Shown here one piece after another: positions 52,923 to 61,232 of a stretch of 64,000 nucleotides of DNA. The position numbers and the translations under genes are program-made. The notes beneath the pieces were generated by a model. That model was not told the DNA's origin. It searched no databases and saw only the letters and a list, made by a program, of their open reading frames with translations. The DNA is from Superficieibacter sp. 1612_C1 (GTDB lineage Bacteria > Pseudomonadota > Gammaproteobacteria > Enterobacterales > Enterobacteriaceae), in contig NZ_JADGMI010000001.1 in NCBI RefSeq assembly GCF_015234305.1, positions 186,001 to 250,000 of the forward strand, given 5' to 3'. Within the stretch, counting starts at the first letter, position 1. Each line of letters begins with the position of its first letter.

Positions 52923-53214
52923 CACTCCGGTAATGTTAAGTACAATTAACAGCGGTGCAGATCAAAATCAGATGCCAACGTCGTTACTCTCTGTTGTTCT
53001 TATCTTCAGCGCAAAAAAAGTCTCTGCAGTTTTGCTGACATTGTGGTTTACCCATCTATCCAAAGAGCCAGAGCTTAAAGTGATAGCCCTGATATAGTCA
53101 GGGCCCGCCTTTGCCCTGAATCAATTTTTCAACGTCTGGTTGAATTCACAGCACGAGGCGGACGAGCCAATTGAGCATAAGGTCCGCAGTGAGCGAGAAG
53201 CGGACATTGGCATG
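52923..53214. other. Convergent gap with two hairpins
   Basis: About 290 bases without a gene. GCCCTGA (53086-53092) pairs with TCAGGGC (53098-53104). GTCCGC-N12-GCGGAC (53182-53205) is the first of three elements of this form in the accessory region; the others are at 59433 and 61935. Confidence 0.5.
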
Positions 53215-53244
53215 AAAAAAAGCCCCGGCGTTTAAGCTGAGGCT
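53215..53244 (-). terminator. Terminator of the quinone-oxidoreductase/MFS operon
   Basis: Read leftward, AGCCTCAGC (53244-53236) pairs with GCCGGGGCT (53229-53221) with one mismatch, followed by a run of T (53220-53215). It lies 18 bases after the MFS stop. Confidence 0.75.
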
Positions 53245-53262
53245 GTTAATTAAGCATGCGGC

Positions 53263-54447
53263 TCAATTCCGGCAGTTAAGGGAACAGTCAGCTTTCGTTC
53301 TGGCCGTCCATCCATACAAAATCATCAGACTGAACAAAATTAAGGCAGTCCCACTGAAAAAATCCATCTTGGTGCTGAGGTTGTCGACGATCACGCCACC
53401 GGCTGCCGAGCCTGCGGCTATAGCGACCTGAGCCGTGAAAGTGAACATCGCTGAACCTGCCTCAATCAGCTCGCCAGAGGCCTTGCGGTTATTAATATTC
53501 AGGCAAAGTGGTAACGCGCCCCATGCGGCTCCCCACAGCAGCACTCCCGCAACCAGCCATGCCGTACTGTGCCCTGCAGCCATCAGCAGCAGCGACACCA
53601 CCATAACCAGCAGTGCTGTTGCCAGCGTACTTTTCAGGTGACTGCTGACAAAAGCAGAAGCCACAAAATTGGATACAAAGCCTGTTACGCCAAAGCCCAG
53701 CAGGCTCCAGGTGATTATGGCCGGCTCAATCCCGGCCTCAGCGAGCAGTGGAGCCAGAAACGTATAGGTGCCGAAGTGCGTACCAAAAATCAGTAAAATC
53801 AGCACAATACTTTTTCTCGCCTCAATGAGGCGAATAAAATTCATCAGAGAGGCAGGGCGCAGTTTGTCTTCAGCCGGCACTGACGGCAGAAAGATAAGCT
53901 GCAGGACAAGCGGCACGACGGCAATCAGCGCAGCGGCCATGAATGCTGTTCGCCAGTCGAAAAGGCCGGCGACAAACGTGCCGAAAGGCACCCCCAGAAT
54001 CATGGCCGCCGTGACGCCGCCAAACACGGCCGCAATGGCCTTACCGGCGCTGTCCTGGCTGACGAGCCGGCCCGCAACAGCCAGCCCCATGGCCCAGAAT
54101 GCACCAAGGCTGATACCGGCCAGCCCACGGCTCAGCAGCATGATATGCCAGTCCGGCGCCCATGCCGACATTGAAGCCGAGATAAGCAGCAGAAAGGAGA
54201 GCCCGATAAGCAGCCATCGCCTGTCCGCTCTGCCCGCCGCCATCATAACGCCCGGCGCAGCGACCGCGGCGAGCAGCCCCGGCAGGGTCATCATCAGTCC
54301 CGCCTCACCGGTTGTGATCCCATAATCACCCGCCACGTCGGGCAAAAGCCCGACCGGCAGGAACTCTGTGGTCACCGAGGCAAATGAACCCAGCGCCAGC
54401 GACGCAACGCCTGCCCACCCCCGGTTTTTTAGTCTGGTATTTTCCAT
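53263..54447 (-). CDS. MFS transporter, DHA1/AraJ-like
   Basis: A 394 aa twelve-helix exporter. The N-terminal FASVTTEFLPVGLLPDVAGD and the loop AGRADRRW are typical of the DHA1 drug:H+ antiporter group that includes AraJ and NepI. The substrate cannot be read from sequence. It starts nine bases after the upstream oxidoreductase gene, so they form one leftward operon, controlled from the lysR side. The pairing suggests export of a reactive compound or its reduced form. Confidence 0.9.
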   Translation of the reverse strand: MENTRLKNRGWAGVASLALGSFASVTTEFLPVGLLPDVAGDYGITTGEAGLMMTLPGLLAAVAAPGVMMAAGRADRRWLLIGLSFLLLISASMSAWAPDWHIMLLSRGLAGISLGAFWAMGLAVAGRLVSQDSAGKAIAAVFGGVTAAMILGVPFGTFVAGLFDWRTAFMAAALIAVVPLVLQLIFLPSVPAEDKLRPASLMNFIRLIEARKSIVLILLIFGTHFGTYTFLAPLLAEAGIEPAIITWSLLGFGVTGFVSNFVASAFVSSHLKSTLATALLVMVVSLLLMAAGHSTAWLVAGVLLWGAAWGALPLCLNINNRKASGELIEAGSAMFTFTAQVAIAAGSAAGGVIVDNLSTKMDFFSGTALILFSLMILYGWTARTKADCSLNCRN

Positions 54448-54456
54448 ATTCCGCGC

Positions 54457-55431
54457 TTATTTCAGGTTAACCGTAATGGAGCCGACCGCCTCACGCGACG
54501 TCAGACGTGCGTACCCTTTCTCAAACTCATCTGTGGGCCAGGTGCTGTCTATCATCGGGCGCACCGCTCCCCTGAAGGCCAGCTCGCTGAGTTTTTTCAG
54601 TGCCTCAACAGACTGCTCGCGGGTATCCGCATGAAGAGAGTAACCCTCGATAACTTTTTCAGAGGCGATAATGCTCAGCAGGTCAATTTCTGCTTTTCGC
54701 CCAGCGGTGAAGCCAATCGATACAATCCGGCCGCGCGGACGCGTAGCGTCAAAAAGCTTGCTGAAAATGGGTCCACCAACCGGATCGAACGCATGGTCGG
54801 CCCCCTTGCCCCCGGTAAGCGCATTCACCTTCTCCGTCACGTCCTCTTTCGTCCAGTCAACCGCAGCAAAGGCGCCGGCCTGAAGCGCCAGCTCCGCTTT
54901 TTCTGCGGACGACACCAGAGCAATGACTTTGACGTTGAGCGCGCGGCCGATCTGCACCAGGGCGTTGCCGACCGATCCCGTGGATCCGGACACGAGCGCG
55001 TATTCTCCCGCCCGTACCTGCGCGGTGCGGGTCAGGGCATTGAGCGCCGTCAGGTAGTTGACTGTCAGGGTGGCGCCTTCATCGAAGCTCATTGCGTCCG
55101 GCAGCGGCATCAGGCGCCAGTCATCCACGACCACCCACTCCTGAAAGAGGCCGTCCCGGGTCACACCTAAGTCATTGCCGCCAAAAATCGCCACACGGAT
55201 ACCTTTGTCCAGCGTGTCGCTCTCTTCGACGATGCCGGCACCCTCGTTTCCCAGCACCAGAGGCACCGGCGTGTTGCCAAAGCCCCCCGTGCGGATGGTA
55301 TTTGACAGCTGATTAATGGTGGCGGCCTGCATTCTGACAAGAGAGGTGCCCGGACGGCGCTGCGGCAACCGACGCTCTTCAACGCGCATTTCTGGCGGGG
55401 CGTCGGCTTTGAAGGTCACAATCGCTTTCAT
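54457..55431 (-). CDS. Zinc-free MDR oxidoreductase (NADPH:quinone reductase-like)
   Basis: A 324 aa medium-chain dehydrogenase/reductase. The N-terminal GroES-like part includes LGNEGAGIVE. The Rossmann motif is SGSTGSVGNALVQIGRAL, with GGKGADHAFDPVGG after it. The cysteine-histidine zinc set of alcohol dehydrogenases is missing, as in quinone reductases. I chose ATG 55431 (MKAIVTFKADAPP), the common family start with GGAG six bases before it; ATG 55443 is an alternative. First gene of the operon with the MFS gene. Confidence 0.88.
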   Translation of the reverse strand: MKAIVTFKADAPPEMRVEERRLPQRRPGTSLVRMQAATINQLSNTIRTGGFGNTPVPLVLGNEGAGIVEESDTLDKGIRVAIFGGNDLGVTRDGLFQEWVVVDDWRLMPLPDAMSFDEGATLTVNYLTALNALTRTAQVRAGEYALVSGSTGSVGNALVQIGRALNVKVIALVSSAEKAELALQAGAFAAVDWTKEDVTEKVNALTGGKGADHAFDPVGGPIFSKLFDATRPRGRIVSIGFTAGRKAEIDLLSIIASEKVIEGYSLHADTREQSVEALKKLSELAFRGAVRPMIDSTWPTDEFEKGYARLTSREAVGSITVNLK

Positions 55432-55517
55432 GATGTTCTCCATGGTTCTCCCGGCACTGCCGGGCAGATTAGAAAATAATGCTGCAGGTAGTGAGTACCG
55501 GTGCAGCAGTAACGTAT

Positions 55518-55595
55518 AGCGATCAGGATAAGCGCTGTGACTGAAAGAAAAAGTGTACTAACCTGTCATCTGTGTCCATGTGTATGGATAATCAC
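55518..55595 (-). promoter_or_regulatory. LysR operator copy 1 and leftward promoter
   Basis: Dyad TGTCCAT-GTGT-ATGGATA at 55573-55590, thirteen bases before the lysR start. Leftward of it, TTTTTC and TATCCT (the latter on 55530-55525) stand 16 bases apart, giving a predicted start near 55518 and a dyad centred at about -64, where LysR-type activators bind. The block 55546-55595 is an inverted copy of 56523-56572 (40 of 50 identical). Confidence 0.72.
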
Positions 55596-55603
55596 TTTGG
55601 TGA

Positions 55604-56503
55604 ATGAGTAAGATGAATCAGCTTCTGGCTATGCGCGCCTTTGTACGGGTTGTTGAGGCGGGCTCGTTTAATCGCGCCGCCGATCAGATGGGAATGCCGC
55701 GCTCCAGCCTGAGTAAACTTGTCAGCGATCTTGAAAAACATCTCGGGACAAAGCTTATTCACCGAACAACCCGAACCATTTCCGTGTCGGCTGAAGGTTT
55801 TGAGTATTTTCATCAGGCTGAACGGGTCATCGCCGCGGTGGACGCCGCCGACACGGCGGTCCGGGGGAAGAAACACAAGCCGGGCGGGCATCTGCGTATT
55901 GACGCGCCCGTTTCATTTGCCCATCGACTGCTTATTCCGGCCCTGCCGGACTTTCATCGCGAGTACCCGGACATCACCCTTTCGCTGGGCATCAACGACC
56001 GCACCGTTAACATTGTGGGTGAGGCCGTTGACTGCGCCATCCGCGCCGGCGCGCTCAGCGACATGACCATGATAGGACGTAAGCTCTTTGAGCTTGATTA
56101 TGTCACCTGTGCCTCTCCTGATTACCTCGCGCGTCACGGCGAACCGACGTCGCCTGAGGATCTGCGGGATAATCACCGTATCGTAAGCTATTTCTTTGCG
56201 GCAACCGGTAAACCGGAGCCGCTTGTCTTCACCGCAAACGGTGACACGCAGGAAATTTACGCCAGCCAGTTTGCGGCAAACGAGGGGGACGGTGTGATAG
56301 ATATGATCCTGGCAGGACTGGGCGTTGGTCAGCATCTCCGGCGCTTTGCTCAGCCGCACATTGACGCCGGTGACCTGATCCCGGTACTGACCCGCTGGAG
56401 CCAGCCTCGCCTGCCCTTTCATCTGGTGTACCCGCCTAACCGCCACCAGAGCGCCAGACTGCGCGTGTTCGTGAACTGGATGATCGAACGATACAGTACC
56501 TGA
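55604..56503 (+). CDS. LysR-type transcriptional regulator, likely controller of the cluster
   Basis: A 299 aa regulator. The winged helix (residues 4-63) shows FVRVVEAGSFNRAADQMGMP and RSSLSKLVSDLEKHLGTKLI. Residues 95-295 form the ligand-binding domain. It lies between two promoter regions that share an inverted 50-nt sequence, and a third copy of the dyad lies 2.2 kb downstream. Copy 1 is close to its own start, as in self-repressing LysR genes. An internal ATG at 55613 is an alternative start. The inducer is unknown. Confidence 0.93.
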   Translation: MSKMNQLLAMRAFVRVVEAGSFNRAADQMGMPRSSLSKLVSDLEKHLGTKLIHRTTRTISVSAEGFEYFHQAERVIAAVDAADTAVRGKKHKPGGHLRIDAPVSFAHRLLIPALPDFHREYPDITLSLGINDRTVNIVGEAVDCAIRAGALSDMTMIGRKLFELDYVTCASPDYLARHGEPTSPEDLRDNHRIVSYFFAATGKPEPLVFTANGDTQEIYASQFAANEGDGVIDMILAGLGVGQHLRRFAQPHIDAGDLIPVLTRWSQPRLPFHLVYPPNRHQSARLRVFVNWMIERYST

Positions 56504-56522
56504 CCGGCCGGAGGTACACCTC

Positions 56523-56593
56523 GTGATTATCCATCGGCATGAACACAGATGTCAGCTATACACACTTTTTCTGTCCTGCTGACTGAGTATGCT
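56523..56593 (+). promoter_or_regulatory. LysR operator copy 2 and rightward promoter
   Basis: Dyad TATCCAT-CGGC-ATGAACA at 56528-56545, then TTTTTC (56566-56571), a 16-base spacer and TATGCT (56588-56593). The predicted start is near 56600 and the dyad centre near -64, the same geometry as copy 1. It drives the old-yellow-enzyme gene starting at 56627. Confidence 0.72.
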
Positions 56594-56626
56594 GATCCCT
56601 GATATCACTTCTTATCAGGAACAGCT

Positions 56627-57721
56627 ATGAACGCTTTATTTACGCCGCACGCTCTCCCGGCGCTGGAACTGCCTAACCGCATTGTGATGGCGCCCATGAC
56701 GCGTTCCCGCGCCGTAACGGAAAGTCCGGATGACGCCACCGCAGAATATTACGCACAGCGCGCCTCAGCAGGCCTTATCATTACCGAAGGGGCCGTCATT
56801 TCTCCGGAAGCCCGCGGCTATCTCTGGACGCCGGGCATCTATACCACCGGACAGATTGCCGGCTGGAAAAAGGTCACCGACCGGGTTCACGCCAAGGGCG
56901 GGCGCATATTTGCCCAGCTGTGGCACGTTGGCCGCATGTCGCATACCTCGCTGCAGCCTGACGGCCAGCTGCCCGTCTCTTCCGTCTGCTCCCGGTCGCT
57001 TAACTGGCCCGTTTTTGCCTGGGATGAAAACGGCCGTCCGGCTCAGGTCACCGCCAGCCCCGCCCGTCAGCTGACCGTGGATGAAATTCATCGCATCACT
57101 GATGAGTTCGTGCTGGCGGCCACATCCGCACAGGAAGCGGGTTTCGACGGCGTGGAGCTTCACGCTGCAGGCGCCTATCTCTTCGATCAGTTCATTAACG
57201 GCGGTATCAATACCCGCAGCGACAGCTATGGCGGAGCGGAAACGCATAACCGCCTGCGCTTTTTGCTGGAAACCGTGGATGCGGTTGTGGCCGCGACAGG
57301 CCGGGAGCGCGTCGGCGTGCGTATTTCTCCCGAGGCGCGCATTCACGACGGTCCGGGGTATGAGGACGAATTCAACACCTTCGTGACCCTGGCTAAAGCG
57401 TTGTCTTCACGTGGCATTGCCTACCTGCACATCAATGAAATGGGCACCAGCCAGCGCATGCTTGACGCCGTTCGTCAGGCGTTCAGCGGCACGCTGATAC
57501 TGGCGGGCGAATATACCCGCGAAAAAGCGCTGGCGACACTGGAAGCCGGCGGTGCAGACCTGATCGCCTTTGGCCGTCCCTTCATCGGCAATCCGGACCT
57601 GGTGGAAAGGTTCCGCAATGACTGGCCGCTGACCGTTGCAGATCGTGATACCTACTACGGCGGAGACGAGCACGGCTACACCGACTTTCCGCCGTTTCAG
57701 AAGAGTGAACAGCGCGGCTGA
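56627..57721 (+). CDS. Old yellow enzyme family flavoprotein with altered active site
   Basis: A 364 aa NemA/OYE-like FMN ene-reductase. FMN-side motifs are MAPMTRSR (T25), QLWHVGR (98-103) and FGRPFIGNPDL; Y201 matches the proton-donor tyrosine. The substrate-binding pair, normally HxxN or HxxH, reads H179-A-A-G182 here, so the second partner is lost. Other OYE features are intact, so it is not a decayed gene. Activity on enones, nitro compounds or quinones may be changed. It is followed by the arginase-like gene after 63 bases containing a small hairpin. Confidence 0.9.
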   Translation: MNALFTPHALPALELPNRIVMAPMTRSRAVTESPDDATAEYYAQRASAGLIITEGAVISPEARGYLWTPGIYTTGQIAGWKKVTDRVHAKGGRIFAQLWHVGRMSHTSLQPDGQLPVSSVCSRSLNWPVFAWDENGRPAQVTASPARQLTVDEIHRITDEFVLAATSAQEAGFDGVELHAAGAYLFDQFINGGINTRSDSYGGAETHNRLRFLLETVDAVVAATGRERVGVRISPEARIHDGPGYEDEFNTFVTLAKALSSRGIAYLHINEMGTSQRMLDAVRQAFSGTLILAGEYTREKALATLEAGGADLIAFGRPFIGNPDLVERFRNDWPLTVADRDTYYGGDEHGYTDFPPFQKSEQRG

Positions 57722-57729
57722 AGATATCC

Positions 57730-57748
57730 GGGTGCGCCTTCAGGCGCA
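57730..57748 (+). terminator. Small hairpin between OYE and arginase-like genes
   Basis: GTGCGCC, TTCA and GGCGCAC at about 57731-57748 form a 7-bp stem ten bases after the OYE stop. Without a T run it may reduce, not stop, read-through. Confidence 0.4.
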
Positions 57749-57784
57749 CTTCTTATAGTGAATCATCAACGATGAGGAAAACCT

Positions 57785-58690
57785 GTGAAAAATGACACCA
57801 GCACGCTCCGGCTCGTTTTCCCCCAGTGGCAGGGCGGCGGCCCGATCGACACTTACGTCCCTGAGCTGCCGGCGGAGGACGCGTTCAGGGGGTATTTCCT
57901 GGGGTCCCAGCTGCTCAGTTTCCTTGCCCCTGAATCCAGCGGGCTAAAGGCCGAAATACCCGTCTCGCTGGATTTAGCCAATCGGACGGAAAAGAACGGC
58001 ATTATTGCCTATGACGCCGTGGTTAAAAACACCCGGGCCGCGCTGAACGTCATACGCGAGCACGCGCCGGATCGTATCGTCACGCTCGGGGGGGAATGCT
58101 CCGTCAGCGTGGTGCCTTTCACCTGGCTGGCCGACAAATACCGGGATGACGTGGCCATCGTGTGGGTCGATGCGCATCCCGACCTCAATTATCCGGGCGA
58201 AGGCTCGCGAGGCTATCATGCCATGGCGCTCGCAAGCGTGCTGGGCCAGGGCGACGAACATCTGCAGAGTCTGCTTCCGGCAAGCGTTGACCCGTCGCGC
58301 GCCTTAATTGTCGGCCTGCGGACCTGGGAGAAAGAGGGAGGTACCCCTGAGCGCCAGCGCGAGCTGGGTGTGAAAAGCTGTCCACCGTCAGATGTATCCA
58401 CTGAGAGCACTTCGGTCATCAACTGGCTGAAAAGTACCGGAGCCAGCAGGGTTCTTATCCATTTTGACCTCGACGTTGTCGATCCGTCAGACATGATTGC
58501 CGCCGTGGGCACCGATCCGGACGGTATGAAAATCAGCGAAGTGTCGCGCCTCATCAACGACATTGCGCGGGACTTTGACGTGGTCGGCCTGACTGTTGCG
58601 GAGCCTATGCCGCGCGTCGCCATCAGGCTGAAAAATCTTCTCTCAGGCCTGCCTCTGCTGCGTCAGGAGCAGAGCAGCAAACAGGAATGA
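57785..58690 (+). CDS. Arginase/agmatinase superfamily protein
   Basis: A 301 aa ureohydrolase-fold protein. The metal motifs are GGECS (102-106), DAHPD (129-133) and HFDLDVVDP (226-234). In arginase and agmatinase the first motif is GGDHS, whose histidine binds manganese; here a cysteine (C105) stands there. Other metal aspartates are present. The substrate is therefore uncertain; members with Cys at this place occur in divergent branches. The start is GTG at 57785 with GAGGA upstream. It is probably co-transcribed with the OYE gene. Confidence 0.85.
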   Translation: MKNDTSTLRLVFPQWQGGGPIDTYVPELPAEDAFRGYFLGSQLLSFLAPESSGLKAEIPVSLDLANRTEKNGIIAYDAVVKNTRAALNVIREHAPDRIVTLGGECSVSVVPFTWLADKYRDDVAIVWVDAHPDLNYPGEGSRGYHAMALASVLGQGDEHLQSLLPASVDPSRALIVGLRTWEKEGGTPERQRELGVKSCPPSDVSTESTSVINWLKSTGASRVLIHFDLDVVDPSDMIAAVGTDPDGMKISEVSRLINDIARDFDVVGLTVAEPMPRVAIRLKNLLSGLPLLRQEQSSKQE

Positions 58691-58724
58691 GGCATCGGGT
58701 AGGTTTCTGAGACCGCCTGTCCCA

Positions 58725-58790
58725 TGTTCATAAGGATGAACAGAGATGCCAGGCCGGTGTCATTCAACATTACTGTTCAGGCACTACATT
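58725..58790 (+). promoter_or_regulatory. LysR operator copy 3 and promoter
   Basis: TGTTCAT-AAGG-ATGAACA (58725-58742) is a perfect dyad of the same form as copies 1 and 2. At the same distances, TTCAAC (58763-58768) and TACATT (58785-58790) stand 16 bases apart. It lies before the SnoaL-like gene. Confidence 0.65.
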
Positions 58791-58851
58791 AAATAAGTAA
58801 CCGGGCCGGAGCGGCAGCGCTCGGGCCAGTAACCTTTAAGAAGAGGATTCT

Positions 58852-59322
58852 ATGAGCAATTCAAAAACTGAAGCCAATAAAGCCGCGTTTCGTCTGCTGA
58901 TTGAAGATGCCATGCCAAACGGTAACTTTGACGTTATCCGCAGCCTGGTGTCCAGAGAATGTGTGACCGAGCGCGCCGGGTTTGCCAACCTGTATAATGC
59001 CATCGGCGATGCTATTCCGGAGCGTGGCAACTTTCTTGAGTGGATCGAAAAGGGCTGGAAGCCGCTTTCAGAAGCGCTGAACGGCCAGAAAGTCACCATC
59101 CGTGAGGTGGCAGGCGACGGCAATACCGTCATGATGATGTGGGATTATGAAGTGCAGCATATCGGTACTTTTGCCGGCGCGCCTGCCACGAATAAGACCC
59201 TTTACTGGCAGGAGGTAGGCATGGCGCATTTTAATGACGAAGGTAAAATTGAAAAAATGTGGTTCATGTGTGAAGAGCTGAAGCTGGCCACACAAATCGG
59301 TTACAAACTGGAATTAGAGTAA
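58852..59322 (+). CDS. SnoaL-like (NTF2 fold) protein
   Basis: A 156 aa protein of the SnoaL/ester-cyclase type with a cone-shaped alpha-beta barrel. Helical N-terminus (TEANKAAFRLLIEDAMPNGN), then the strands GNTVMMMWDYEVQHIGTF and LYWQEVGMAHFNDEGKIEKM. Members are polyketide cyclases, dehydratases or small-molecule binders. AGAGG precedes the ATG. It has its own copy of the LysR dyad upstream. The reaction is unknown. Confidence 0.8.
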   Translation: MSNSKTEANKAAFRLLIEDAMPNGNFDVIRSLVSRECVTERAGFANLYNAIGDAIPERGNFLEWIEKGWKPLSEALNGQKVTIREVAGDGNTVMMMWDYEVQHIGTFAGAPATNKTLYWQEVGMAHFNDEGKIEKMWFMCEELKLATQIGYKLELE

Positions 59323-59455
59323 CTCTCTCATCAGCCCGTACGTGAATGCGCTGACGAGCTGCATAATTTGCAAAAAGTTACGAGCAACATCTCTGAGAGA
59401 TAAATGAGTCAGCAACCTTAAAATGCCGCAATGTCCGCTCTTGGCACATAGCGGC
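59323..59455. repeat. Gap with GTCCGC-N12-GCGG hairpin element, copy 2
   Basis: GTCCGC (59433-59438), 12 bases, then GCGGCC (59451-59456): same form as the elements at 53182 and 61935. It overlaps the end of the lysR gene that follows. Confidence 0.45.
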
Positions 59456-60427
59456 CTAAGGCATCGTCCTTAGATAGCGATCTCCTGTAAGTTTCTTCTG
59501 CCCTGAATTAATCTCTTTCGCCAGCGTTTGCAGCTTTGCCTTCAGCCAGTTAGTCGCGCCTCGCTGAACGCTCCGTTTATGGGAATAAATCTTCACTTCA
59601 AACGAGCGTATTGCGAATGGTAATGGGAAAATCTTGATATTCATTGCCGGAATCAGTTTCTCAGCGGCAAAACGAGGGATCGCCATCAGCAGATCGCTTT
59701 CTGCAACAATAAATGGCGCGCTGAGCATAGACGGCGTTTTGATCGCTATCTGCCGTGTATGTCCCATCTGCTCAAGCTGTAAATCCACAACGCCCCGCTT
59801 TTCATTCCAGGGCGTGACAACAAGGTGCCGTGCGGCAAGATAATCCTCCAGCGTCAGCTGTGTTCGGTTGGTGTTGCCGATGACGACATACTCATCTTCG
59901 AACCAGCCGATCTCGTCCAGTTCCGGATGCCGGATATCATCCGACGTGCTGAATCCAAGTGCCAGATCCACTTCGCCCGCCAGCAGTTCCGTCAGCGCCG
60001 GGCTGTGCGGCAAATAGAGTAGCTCAAAGCGCAAGCCGGGCGCTTCGTGCTGCAGTTTGTGCATTAGGGAAGGGAAAATACAAAACGCGGTAAAATCCGT
60101 AATCGCAATCTGTAAACACTCCGTACTACCGGCGGCTGCAAAATCCGTTTGCGGCGTCAGCTCCTGATTGAGGAATCTCAGGGACGAAGCAATAGAAGGC
60201 GCAAGCTGTGTGGCGTATACGCTGGGGCACATACGGTGGCCTTCCCGGTAAAATAATGGATCATTAAGAGTGATACGCAGTCTTGACAAGGCATGGCTCA
60301 GCGCCGAGGTGCTCATGGCCAGTTCATCCGCCGCCAGGCGAACGGAACGGTGACGATAAATCGCGTCAAAAACAGGCAGAAGGTTTAAATCAAGTCGCCT
60401 CAATACTGGATGCATAATATTCATCAT
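59456..60427 (-). CDS. LysR-type regulator (NodD/LeuO-like group)
   Basis: A 323 aa regulator. The HTH begins LDLNLLPVFDAIYRHRSVRL and continues AADELAMSTSALSHALSRLR, the NodD/SyrM/LeuO-like form. The effector domain runs from about 100 to 300. It is divergent from the GNAT gene across 92 bases and may control it. No copy of the TGTYCAT dyad is seen here, so it is probably separate from the first LysR circuit. Nearby in-frame ATGs leave the first four codons uncertain. Confidence 0.9.
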   Translation of the reverse strand: MMNIMHPVLRRLDLNLLPVFDAIYRHRSVRLAADELAMSTSALSHALSRLRITLNDPLFYREGHRMCPSVYATQLAPSIASSLRFLNQELTPQTDFAAAGSTECLQIAITDFTAFCIFPSLMHKLQHEAPGLRFELLYLPHSPALTELLAGEVDLALGFSTSDDIRHPELDEIGWFEDEYVVIGNTNRTQLTLEDYLAARHLVVTPWNEKRGVVDLQLEQMGHTRQIAIKTPSMLSAPFIVAESDLLMAIPRFAAEKLIPAMNIKIFPLPFAIRSFEVKIYSHKRSVQRGATNWLKAKLQTLAKEINSGQKKLTGDRYLRTMP

Positions 60428-60519
60428 TTGGTGATTTCATTGCACTTAATTCTCCTGACAATAACCTTTATGCTTAGTGCCATCAATGTCGACACCATTC
60501 AGAAAGGACAGGAAAACTA

Positions 60520-60996
60520 ATGAGTATCACGATTCGCCAGGCCCGCCCGGAAGATGCAACGGCAATTTACGATATGATCTATGAGCTGGCTGCATATGAA
60601 AAAGCGCCGGAAGAAGTGATCACCACGCCGGACGAGATCCGGAAAACCCTCTTTGGTGCAGACAGTAAAACCGAAGCGTTAATCTGTGAAATTGGAGGTA
60701 AAACCGTAGGGTATGCCGTTTTCTTCACCAGCTATTCCACATGGCTCGGGCGTAACGGTATTTATATGGAAGATTTGTACATTTCCCCTGATTATCGCGG
60801 CCAGGGTGCGGGAAGATCGCTGCTGAAAAATATCGCGCAATGCGCAGTGAAACGCCAGTGCGGCCGCCTTGAATGGAGCGTGCTGGACTGGAACCAGCCC
60901 GCCATTGATTTTTACCTGAGCATTGGTGCATTGCCGCAGTCTGAATGGGTACGCTATCGCCTTGATGGTGAAGCCCTACTGAAATTAGCCGAATAA
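60520..60996 (+). CDS. GNAT acetyltransferase, spermidine/thialysine (SSAT) type
   Basis: A 158 aa acetyltransferase like eukaryotic SSAT and bacterial diamine acetyltransferases. It has IRQARPEDATAIYDMIYELA, EEVITTPDEI and YMEDLYISPDYRGQGAGRSL (acetyl-CoA loop), then CGRLEWSVLDWNQPAIDFY. The likely substrate is a polyamine or an amino acid with a side-chain amine. AGGA is eight bases before the ATG. A hairpin follows. Confidence 0.88.
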   Translation: MSITIRQARPEDATAIYDMIYELAAYEKAPEEVITTPDEIRKTLFGADSKTEALICEIGGKTVGYAVFFTSYSTWLGRNGIYMEDLYISPDYRGQGAGRSLLKNIAQCAVKRQCGRLEWSVLDWNQPAIDFYLSIGALPQSEWVRYRLDGEALLKLAE

Positions 60997-61232
60997 TAAA
61001 AGTATCTTAAATAGTGAGAAGATACCGTCGAAGCGGGGTCTTCTTCTTCTGTCATTATGACGCCTGTACTCTATTAACCCGAGCTCTTCAAACCGTCATT
61101 TAAGATATAGTCTGGAGATTTTTTATTACCTGTGGAGAGGTATGGCAAGTTTTACCGCGACTGTTGGCTGGAAAATCAATACGTTAAATGTCCGCTTCAC
61201 GCCCTGAGACATTCGACAAGCTTTTTATGGCT
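60997..61232 (+). other. Gap with terminator hairpin and a 21-codon frame
   Basis: GAAGATACC and GGGGTCTTC (61018-61043) form an imperfect stem with a T-rich tail, probably the GNAT terminator. ATG 61142 with GGAG four bases before opens a frame of 21 codons (MASFTATVGWKINTLNVRFT...) that I cannot assign. The rest looks non-coding. Confidence 0.35.
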
